A DNA stretch of 64,000 nucleotides from assembly GCA_025357915.1 (NCBI GenBank), contig JANYLH010000027.1, positions 1 to 64,000 of the forward strand. Reading direction: 5' to 3'. This DNA comes from Gammaproteobacteria bacterium. GTDB taxonomy: Bacteria; Pseudomonadota; Gammaproteobacteria; Steroidobacterales; Steroidobacteraceae. The notes under the pieces are model-generated. The model did no database searches. It was not told the origin of the DNA and worked only from the letters and a program-made list of their open reading frames with translations. Below, piece after piece: positions 58,310 to 64,000 of this stretch (position 1 is the first letter of the stretch; every line of letters begins with the position of its first letter). A program made the position numbers and the translations under genes.

Positions 58310-58999
58310 GTGCAGATACTGCTGGTGGAGGACGACGTCGAGGCCGCCGGTCACGTGAGCAAGGGGCTGCGCGAGGCGGGCTACAGCGTGCACCATTGCG
58401 CCGACGGCGCGGCCGGGCTGGCCGAGGCGCACGCCACGCGCTACGACCTGCTGATCGTCGATCGCATGCTGCCGCACCTCGATGGCCTGTCGCTGGTCGC
58501 GGCGCTGCGCAAGGAGGGCGTGCCGACCCCGGTGCTGGTGTTGAGCGCGCTCGGCACGATCGACGATCGCGTCGAAGGGCTGCGCGCGGGCGGCGACGAT
58601 TACCTGGTCAAGCCCTTTGCATTCGCCGAACTGCTGGCACGGGTCGAGGCGCTCCTACGGCGCGCCTCCGGCGACAACCGCCACGTTGGGACGTTGCGCG
58701 TCGCCGACCTGGAAATGAACATGCTGGCGCGCCGGGTGACGCGCGCCGGGCGCAACATCGACCTGACCGCCAAGGAATTCCAGCTGCTCGAGTTCCTGGT
58801 GCGACGGGTCAACCAGATTGTCACGCGCACCATGCTGCTTGAGTCGGTGTGGAACCTGCACTTCGATCCGCAGACCAACCTCATCGACGTACACATGAGC
58901 CGGCTGCGCCAGGCGATCGACCGTGACTTCAGCCCGCCGCTGCTGCACACGGTCCGTGGCTCCGGCTATTGCCTGAGGGATCCGGGGGCTGCCGCTTGA
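58310..58999 (+). CDS. OmpR-family response regulator
   Basis: A 229-residue protein from GTG 58310. The receiver domain has QILLVEDDVEAAGHV (acidic pocket), YDLLIVDRMLP (phosphorylated Asp), LVLSALG and YLVKPFAF (conserved Lys). The winged-helix domain has FQLLEFLVRRVNQIVTRTMLLESVW and NLIDVHMSRLRQAIDR, the OmpR/PhoB DNA-binding end. Followed directly by its sensor kinase (stop at 58997-58999, kinase ATG 59002). The stimulus is unknown; the pair resembles copper- or antimicrobial-responsive systems such as CusRS/QseBC. Confidence 0.94.
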   Translation: MQILLVEDDVEAAGHVSKGLREAGYSVHHCADGAAGLAEAHATRYDLLIVDRMLPHLDGLSLVAALRKEGVPTPVLVLSALGTIDDRVEGLRAGGDDYLVKPFAFAELLARVEALLRRASGDNRHVGTLRVADLEMNMLARRVTRAGRNIDLTAKEFQLLEFLVRRVNQIVTRTMLLESVWNLHFDPQTNLIDVHMSRLRQAIDRDFSPPLLHTVRGSGYCLRDPGAAA

Positions 59000-59001
59000 G
59001 G

Positions 59002-60366
59002 ATGCCAGGGCTGTTCGCGTCGACGGCGCGGGTGGCGCTGTGGTACATGGGCGGCGTGGTGATCGGCGCCAGCGTACTGCTCGGCAGCGCCTACCTGTTC
59101 ACACAGCGCGCCATGGAACGGCAGGTCGACCTGGTGGTCGAGACCGAACTCGAATCGCTCCGCGAAGACTATCGGGGCGGTGGCCTCAAGCGGCTGATCA
59201 ACGTCCTTGATCATCGTGACGACGACTGGGGCCGGCTCGGCGCCGCCTACCTGCTGGTGGACCGGCAGGGTACGCCGCTCGGGGGGAACCTGTCGGCCTG
59301 GCCGCAGGCCGTCACGACCAGCGGCCGCTGGCTCGAATTCGAGATCACCCTCAATGAGCAGGGCCGTGAGGTCAGCCATCCGGTGCGCGCCGCGGTGGTG
59401 GTGCTCGACGGCAACCGCTTGCTGGTCGGCACCGATGTTTCCGAGCGGCGCCGCTTCGCGCAACATCTGCGCGCGGCAGGCTACTGGGGCGTGGGTCTCA
59501 CGGGCGCCTTCATGGCGCTCACCGCCTGGTGGTTCAGCCGCCGCGTCGCCGCGCGCGTACGCGCCGTGGCCCAGGCCTGCGAGAGCATCATCTCCGGCGA
59601 CCTGGCGCGCCGCTTGCCGATCGCGAACACCGCCGATGAATTCGACCAGCTCGCGGGCACCGTGAACGGCATGCTCGACCGCATCGAACAGCAGACCGCG
59701 GCCGTGCGTGTGACCTTCAACAGCGCCGCGCACGACCTGCGGGCACCCTTGCAGCGCATGCGCGGTCGGCTGGAGGCGGCGCTGCACGATGCGCAGGCGG
59801 GCGACGCCGCCGACACCGCCATCCGCGCCACGCTCGAGGATCTCGAGCGCGTGCAGCGCACACTGGCAACGCTCCTGCAGATCGCCCAGGCGGAGGCGGG
59901 AGGCGGCGGCGCGCCGCCCGAACGGGTCGACCTCGCGCAGCTGACGCGGGAACTGGGCGAACTGTATGCGCCGGAAGCGCAGCAGCGGAACCTGTCGCTG
60001 CGAGTGCGGGCCGACGCGCCCGCCGTTGTGAACGGGCACCAGCAGCTGCTGGCGCAGCTGCTCACAAACCTGCTGGAGAACAGCATCAAATACGTGCCGT
60101 CCGGCGGAGCGGTCGAACTGCAGGTCGGCACGTCCGGCGATCGGGTGGAACTGCGCGTCACCGACAGCGGCCCGGGCATACCGGAATTGTCCCAGGAAGC
60201 GATGCTGCTGCCTTTTCGCCGCCTGGAGCGCGACGTCGCGGCGCCCGGCAGCGGGCTGGGCCTGAGCCTGGTGGCCGCGGTGGTGCGCCTGCACCACGGA
60301 CGGCTGGCATTGCGCGAGCTCGCGCCAGGCCTCGGCGTGACCTGCAGCTTCCCGGCCGCGCTATAG
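59002..60366 (+). CDS. Sensor histidine kinase
   Basis: A 454-residue protein: helix 1 (RVALWYMGGVVIGASVLLGSAYLF), a periplasmic domain of about 120 residues with a D-D-D-W-G-x-x-x-x-A-Y-L-L-V-D segment, helix 2 (GVGLTGAFMALTAWWF), HAMP, then HisKA with the phospho-accepting His in FNSAAHDLRAPLQRM. The ATPase has NLLENSIKYVP (N box), VTDSGPGIPE (G1) and APGSGLGLSLVAAVVRLHHG (G2). Complete kinase; partner of the response regulator just upstream. A TTG at 58996 is an alternative start. Confidence 0.93.
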   Translation: MPGLFASTARVALWYMGGVVIGASVLLGSAYLFTQRAMERQVDLVVETELESLREDYRGGGLKRLINVLDHRDDDWGRLGAAYLLVDRQGTPLGGNLSAWPQAVTTSGRWLEFEITLNEQGREVSHPVRAAVVVLDGNRLLVGTDVSERRRFAQHLRAAGYWGVGLTGAFMALTAWWFSRRVAARVRAVAQACESIISGDLARRLPIANTADEFDQLAGTVNGMLDRIEQQTAAVRVTFNSAAHDLRAPLQRMRGRLEAALHDAQAGDAADTAIRATLEDLERVQRTLATLLQIAQAEAGGGGAPPERVDLAQLTRELGELYAPEAQQRNLSLRVRADAPAVVNGHQQLLAQLLTNLLENSIKYVPSGGAVELQVGTSGDRVELRVTDSGPGIPELSQEAMLLPFRRLERDVAAPGSGLGLSLVAAVVRLHHGRLALRELAPGLGVTCSFPAAL

Positions 60367-60404
60367 TTCGCGCGATATCCCCGCCCGGCACCTGCCCATT
60401 GCCC

Positions 60405-61307
60405 GTGAAATCGCGTATCGCCATCCTGACCGTATGCCTCGCTGCCCTGGCGGGGGCGACCCGCGCAGCTGCGCCCGCGTGGCAGGTGCATGACGACGAG
60501 GGCCGGCTCATCTCGCTCCCGGCGCCCCCGCAGCGCATCGTCAGCCTGTCGCCAGGGGCCACGGCGATGCTGTTTGCCGCAGGGGGCGGCGCGCGTGTCG
60601 TGGGCACGCCGGAATTCTCGGTGGAACCCGCAGCGGCGCGCGGCATCGTGCGCATCGGCGACAGTCACGGCTTTGACCTCGAGCGGATCCTGGCGCTCCG
60701 TCCTGACCTCATCGTCGCGTGGACCGGCGCGTTTTCCGCCGCGCAGCTGCTGCCCTTCGAACGAGCCGGGCTCCCGGTATACCGGCACCGCGTGGTGCGT
60801 CTCGATGACCTGCCCACCGCGCTCAGCCGGTTTGGCGCGCTGCTGCACACGGAGGCAACCGCCAGTCAGTCCGCCGCCGCGCTGCGCGCGCGCATCACGG
60901 CGCTCCGTGCGCGCTACCGCCGCGCCGCCGCGCCGCGCCTGCTGCTGCAGGTCTGGGACCGGCCGGTCTACACGCTCGGCGGCGAGCAACTCCTGTCCGA
61001 CGCCGTTGAGGCCTGCGGTTACCGCAATGTCTACGCCGAGCTCCATGATGCCGCGCCGGCGGTGTCGCTGGAATCGATCGCCGCGCGCGATCCGGACGTG
61101 ATCCTGGCGCTGGCTGCCGATGCGCACACGGCGCAGGAATGGCTCGGGCGCTGGCGCGCCCTGCCGCGACTGCGCGCGGTGCGCCACGGGCGCCTGCACA
61201 GTTTCGTCGACGCCCGCCTCAGCCGCCTCGGGCCGGAAGCCGTCGATGCCACCGAAGCACTGTGCGCGCAGCTCGCCGCCGCCGGGCAGGGCACAGCGCA
61301 ACGCTGA
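60405..61307 (+). CDS. BtuF-like periplasmic substrate-binding protein
   Basis: A 300-residue protein from GTG 60405 (TTG 60399 also possible) with a signal peptide (SRIAILTVCLAALAGATRAAAPA). DDEGRLISLPAPPQRIVSLSPGATAMLFAAGGGARVVGTPEFS, ILALRPDLIVAWTG and ARDPDVILALAADAH are the class III cluster-binding-protein fold of vitamin B12 (BtuF), haem or siderophore binders. No permease or ATPase gene is next to it, so its transporter partners lie elsewhere. B12 is a guess from family likeness. Confidence 0.82.
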   Translation: MKSRIAILTVCLAALAGATRAAAPAWQVHDDEGRLISLPAPPQRIVSLSPGATAMLFAAGGGARVVGTPEFSVEPAAARGIVRIGDSHGFDLERILALRPDLIVAWTGAFSAAQLLPFERAGLPVYRHRVVRLDDLPTALSRFGALLHTEATASQSAAALRARITALRARYRRAAAPRLLLQVWDRPVYTLGGEQLLSDAVEACGYRNVYAELHDAAPAVSLESIAARDPDVILALAADAHTAQEWLGRWRALPRLRAVRHGRLHSFVDARLSRLGPEAVDATEALCAQLAAAGQGTAQR

Positions 61308-61340
61308 ACGGCCTGCCTGCCTGCCGGTGAACTGCGGCCT

Positions 61341-63776
61341 TCAACAGGCGGGCGCCGGGAAGCCGTCGCTACCGGTGCGCCACGGCACCCAAGCCGCGGC
61401 CAGCTCGGCCACGGCGATGTCAGCCTTGCGCGCCGCGACCCGGAGCGGCTGCAGCGTGACGCCTGAGGGATCGAGCCGGGCCTTGAGCGCCTCGAGCGCC
61501 GCGGCACATTCTGTCTGCAGCTGCTGCTGCGCCTGCTGCACGGTCGCGACGCTCTCGTCCGCCTGCGCCGCGTCCTGCCGTTCCTCGCCGATGCGGGTGG
61601 CGCTGCGCAGCGCCGTGGCGGCGCGACCGACGGTGGTGGCGGTGACGGCGCGCCGGCCGAGGAAGGCGCCCAGCAGGGTCGAGCCCACCGACACGATCGT
61701 CTGGAGCGTCTGCTGCGTGGCCTGCGAATGCTGCCGCGCGGCGCGCGCCTGCGCGTTCTGCAACCGCAGCTGCAGCGCGGCGAGCTTCGGCGCATAACTG
61801 GCCTGGAGCGACTCGAGCTGCGCATCGCGCGTCTCCCGCAGGCGCAGCGCCAGGCGCGCACGGAAATCGCCTTCGCTCTCGCCTGGGGCGGAGGCCAATT
61901 TCAACGATTCGCAATAGAACAGGTCGGTGCGTCCGGTCTCGTACAGGTGTGCCGCCAGCGCCTTGGCCCAGCTGGCGTAGGAATCGGCGCGCAGTGCCGC
62001 AGTCGGCGGCGGCGCGAAACTCGCTGCGGCCTGCGGCACGCTGCTGGCCTGGGCACGGAGCGCGGTGGCCTCGCGCGCCTCGGCCCACAGCGGTTCAGCG
62101 CCGTCATCGCCCGGCGGGACCAGCCACTGGAGCGTTTGCCACGCGTCGACGCCAGCGCGCGCATCCACGAAATGGAGCTTGGCGGCGGCCAGCAGGCCGA
62201 AGCGATACTGCAGCGCGCCGCTGCCCGCCGTGGCGGGCAGGAACAGCTCGCGCACCGATGAAGGCAACGCCGGGCGGGCCGCGCCCGCTGCGCCGGCAGG
62301 CGCCATGGCCGTGGCGCCAGACGCCGCGGACGCATTCACGCTTGCGTTCGCAACCGCCGCCGCAGCGCGCTGCGGCGCCATCAGGCGGCTGATCTCCGCG
62401 CTGGTCAGCGGCCCGCGCAGGTAGGAGAGCGTCCAGCGGCTGCGCAGGAGCCGCGGCGCGTCGTCCTTCGCGCGGCGCATCAGGAACGTACGCGGCGTCA
62501 GCGAGGCCATCAGCTTGTCGAGCGTGGCGCGATCGGGAGCGTTGCCGTCCACCGCGCTGGTCAGGCCTTCGATCACGCGTGCCTTGTCGCGCTCGGTCTG
62601 CAGGCGGCCGATCAGCCAGGTGCCGGCGTTGCCGAGTCCCCGGTAATCGAGATCGACCGGGTTCTGCGTCGCCAGCACGCAACCGAGGCCAAAGGCGCGC
62701 GCCTGCTTGAGGAGCGTCAGCATCGGCAGCTTCGCGGGCGGATTCGCGCTCGGCGGGAAGTAACCGAAGATCTCGTCCATGTAGAGCAGCGCGCGCAGGC
62801 TCGAAGTGCCGCTCTGCCGACGCATCCACGCGACCAGTTCATTGAGCACCAGCGTGACGATGAACATGCGTTCGGCGTCGTTCAGGTGGGCGATTGAAAT
62901 AATGCTGATGCGCGGCTTGCCCGCGCTCGTGAACAGCAGGCGCTGCGCGTCCAGGGGTTCGCCCTGCGTCCAGGCCGCGAAGCCCGGCGAGGCCAGCAGG
63001 CTGTTGACGGCCATGGCGAGTTCGAGGCGTTCTTTGGCCGGATAAAAAGTCTCGAGGTCGAAGGCGCCGATCTGGCCGATACCCGGCTTCTGGATCGCCT
63101 GGATCAGCCCCGCCAGATCAAGACTCGTGCCCGCGCTCCAGCTCTGCTCGATCAGCCGCGCGAGCAGGATGTAGTCGCGGCTCTTCACCGGATCGGCATC
63201 GCGCCCGAGGAGCGCGAGCAGCGCCCCGACGATCGAGCCAATTTGTTCGCGCAGCGCCGTCGTGTCGGCCAGGGCGGCGGCGCCGGGATGGGCGAGCGAG
63301 CGCAGCACCGAAAGGCCGAGCCCGGCCGAGCCGCCGGGCGTGTAGACGCTCACTTCCGCTGCCGCACGGAGCCGTGCGATGCGATCGGGCGTCTGGTCCC
63401 AGTCCGCCAGACCCTGCTTCCAGGCCGCGGCGGTCTGCGTCGCGAGTTGCTCGACTGTGAGGTTTTTGCGGGCGGCCTCCTGCGGATCGATCCACGGGTT
63501 GAAGTCGGCGGCCGAGAGTTCGGGAAAAGTCAGCAGCAGATTGCTGATGTCGCCCTTGGGGTCGATGCAGATCGCAGGAATACCGTCGATCGCGGCCTCC
63601 TCGAGCAACCCCAGGCACAGGCCGGTCTTGCCGCTCCCGGTCATGCCGACGCACACCGCGTGCGTCGTCAGGTCGCGCGAATCGAGCAGCAAGGGTTCCG
63701 GCCGTGTCTGGCCCGTGGCGGGATCCACTTCACGGCCCACATAAAACGCGCCCAGCTTTTCGTAGTCGGTGTTCAT
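61341..63776 (-). CDS. HerA-like / DUF853 ATPase
   Basis: An 811-residue protein. VGMTGSGKTGLCLGLLEEAAIDGIPAICIDPKGDISNLLL has Walker A and the D-P-K-G-D-I-S-N-L motif of the DUF853/DUF87 HerA-like family; LLYMDEIFGYFPP is Walker B, and LKQARAFGLGCVLATQNPVDLDYRGLGNAGTWLIGRLQTERDK supplies the sensor glutamine and arginine finger. The C-terminal 250 residues contain Ala/Gln-rich helices (LESLQASYAPKLAALQLRLQNAQARAARQHSQ) and two short hydrophobic stretches (VGSTLLGAFLGRRAVTATTVG). Probably a DNA-translocating or remodelling ring ATPase; the substrate is unknown. Confidence 0.88.
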   Translation of the reverse strand: MNTDYEKLGAFYVGREVDPATGQTRPEPLLLDSRDLTTHAVCVGMTGSGKTGLCLGLLEEAAIDGIPAICIDPKGDISNLLLTFPELSAADFNPWIDPQEAARKNLTVEQLATQTAAAWKQGLADWDQTPDRIARLRAAAEVSVYTPGGSAGLGLSVLRSLAHPGAAALADTTALREQIGSIVGALLALLGRDADPVKSRDYILLARLIEQSWSAGTSLDLAGLIQAIQKPGIGQIGAFDLETFYPAKERLELAMAVNSLLASPGFAAWTQGEPLDAQRLLFTSAGKPRISIISIAHLNDAERMFIVTLVLNELVAWMRRQSGTSSLRALLYMDEIFGYFPPSANPPAKLPMLTLLKQARAFGLGCVLATQNPVDLDYRGLGNAGTWLIGRLQTERDKARVIEGLTSAVDGNAPDRATLDKLMASLTPRTFLMRRAKDDAPRLLRSRWTLSYLRGPLTSAEISRLMAPQRAAAAVANASVNASAASGATAMAPAGAAGAARPALPSSVRELFLPATAGSGALQYRFGLLAAAKLHFVDARAGVDAWQTLQWLVPPGDDGAEPLWAEAREATALRAQASSVPQAAASFAPPPTAALRADSYASWAKALAAHLYETGRTDLFYCESLKLASAPGESEGDFRARLALRLRETRDAQLESLQASYAPKLAALQLRLQNAQARAARQHSQATQQTLQTIVSVGSTLLGAFLGRRAVTATTVGRAATALRSATRIGEERQDAAQADESVATVQQAQQQLQTECAAALEALKARLDPSGVTLQPLRVAARKADIAVAELAAAWVPWRTGSDGFPAPAC

Positions 63777-63796
63777 CGGCAGTTCCCCAGGGTCTC

Positions 63797-63826
63797 TTGA
63801 CGCCCGCGGCGGGCTGTCGCCATACT
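63797..63826 (+). promoter_or_regulatory. Promoter of the tryptophan-type leader
   Basis: TTGACG (63797-63802), 18-base spacer, CATACT (63821-63826). The predicted start (about 63833) is only two bases before the leader-peptide ATG, so the message would be almost leaderless. It diverges from the HerA-like gene. Confidence 0.6.
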
Positions 63827-63834
63827 GCCTTGGT

Positions 63835-63888
63835 ATGCACAGGCCTGCCCAGTCCGCCTCGATCTGCTGGTGGTGGCCCTGCTCCTAG
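63835..63888 (+). CDS. trpL: Tryptophan operon leader peptide
   Basis: A 17-residue frame, MHRPAQSASICWWWPCS then TAG. Three consecutive TGG codons (63868-63876) near its end, followed by alternative hairpins and an intrinsic terminator, identify a ribosome-mediated tryptophan attenuator. The ATG lies two bases after the predicted transcription start, with no Shine-Dalgarno sequence. The regulated gene, most likely for an early step of tryptophan synthesis such as trpE, starts beyond 64000. Confidence 0.85.
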   Translation: MHRPAQSASICWWWPCS

Positions 63889-63956
63889 AACGGAGTGGGC
63901 CCTGGGCTGTTTTCGACCAAAACCCGATTTTCTCACCGAGCACCAGACCCATCTCC
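63877..63956 (+). promoter_or_regulatory. Attenuator: mutually exclusive leader hairpins
   Basis: Segment 1 (CCCTGCTCC, 63877-63885) can pair with segment 2 (GGAGTGGG, 63892-63899). Segment 2 can instead pair with segment 3 (CCCATCTCC, 63948-63956), with one bulged base. Segment 3 is also the left arm of the terminator. A ribosome stalled on the Trp codons (63868-63876) would cover segment 1 and free segment 2 to form the antiterminator, the classic attenuation logic. Confidence 0.75.
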
Positions 63957-63984
63957 GGAATCAAGCCGGGATGGGTCTTTTTTT
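63946..63984 (+). terminator. Intrinsic terminator of the tryptophan attenuator
   Basis: GACCCATC (63946-63953) pairs with GATGGGTC (63970-63977), extended by CCGG (63955-63958) with CCGG (63966-63969), followed at once by seven T residues (63978-63984). Confidence 0.88.
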
Positions 63985-64000
63985 GGACGTAACTTATTGA

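Noticed and set aside
63704-64000. Open frame of 98 codons reaching the right edge on the plus strand
   Set aside because: It overlaps the HerA-like gene start and the Trp attenuator hairpins in another frame; the leader peptide and terminator explain the region.
1-64000. tRNA, rRNA and other structured RNA genes
   Set aside because: No tRNA-like cloverleaf ending in CCA or rRNA segment was noticed by eye; only the Trp attenuator stood out. A tRNAscan-SE or Infernal run would be needed to exclude them.

Overview
The window is about 64 kb of GC-rich chromosomal DNA. A gammaproteobacterium near the Xanthomonadales, Nevskiales or Steroidobacterales is the best guess. This rests on a long FadE-type acyl-CoA dehydrogenase with an N-terminal membrane segment, a GspA/GspB pair, an Mla-type lipid transport operon, oligopeptidase A, RimO and Xanthomonas-like attC sites. 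It is inference; no rRNA or tRNA gene is visible to test it.

Region 1 (1-7600) is accessory DNA. An IS66-family element (tnpB tail, complete tnpC, right inverted repeat at 1685-1698) has cut into the first of a row of integron gene cassettes. About ten attC sites of two sequence families separate cassettes for DUF4160/DUF2442, three BrnT/BrnA pairs, an addiction-module antitoxin with a RelE/ParE toxin, a DUF433/DUF5615 pair, a VOC protein, a cupin, an unknown membrane protein and a RidA protein. No integrase is visible; cassette orientation puts attI and intI to the left. Each of the five toxin-antitoxin cassettes with an intact upstream region carries its own promoter, placed so that transcription should start at, or one base before, the A of the first ATG (leaderless mRNA). 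The VOC, membrane and RidA cassettes have ribosome-binding sites but no clear promoter. The attC sites decay towards the right (old) end, and two cassette stop codons that lie in attC core boxes have been lost.

Region 2 (7.6-13 kb) holds small accessory-like genes: a TauE/SafE permease, two GFA proteins, two GNAT acetyltransferases, small unknown proteins, and an M48-type metallopeptidase with a type IV pilin-like C-terminus.

Region 3 (13-41 kb) is mostly core genome: DEAD-box helicase, YceI and cytochrome b561, uracil-DNA glycosylase, PBP7-type endopeptidase, an ECF sigma factor with a coupled membrane partner, RimO, and a five-gene overlapping operon (methyltransferase, M50 protease, unknown, COG0523 metal GTPase, WD40 protein). 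A glycosyltransferase, a signalling pair (pseudo-receiver Ser/Thr kinase plus CheA-like ATPase), a ferredoxin-type reductase, GspA/GspB, FadE, malate dehydrogenase, Dps, an mlaEFD-lipoprotein operon and glutathione reductase follow.

Region 4 (41-64 kb) has oligopeptidase A, exonuclease III, an HD protein, a D,D-carboxypeptidase, two GGDEF proteins, GNAT/GFA genes, and an oxidative-stress block. In that block oxyR and ahpC-ahpD diverge from a near-consensus OxyR operator, and oxyR is followed on its own strand by a lipase-like gene, photolyase, a Tat-exported superoxide dismutase, a 44-residue membrane protein and a Rieske-flavodoxin fusion. A second OxyR-like half-operator lies upstream of dps. 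A two-component system, a BtuF-like binding protein and a HerA-like ATPase follow. The window ends in a complete tryptophan-type attenuator: a leader peptide with three consecutive Trp codons, an antiterminator and a terminator. The biosynthetic gene it controls lies just beyond the right edge.
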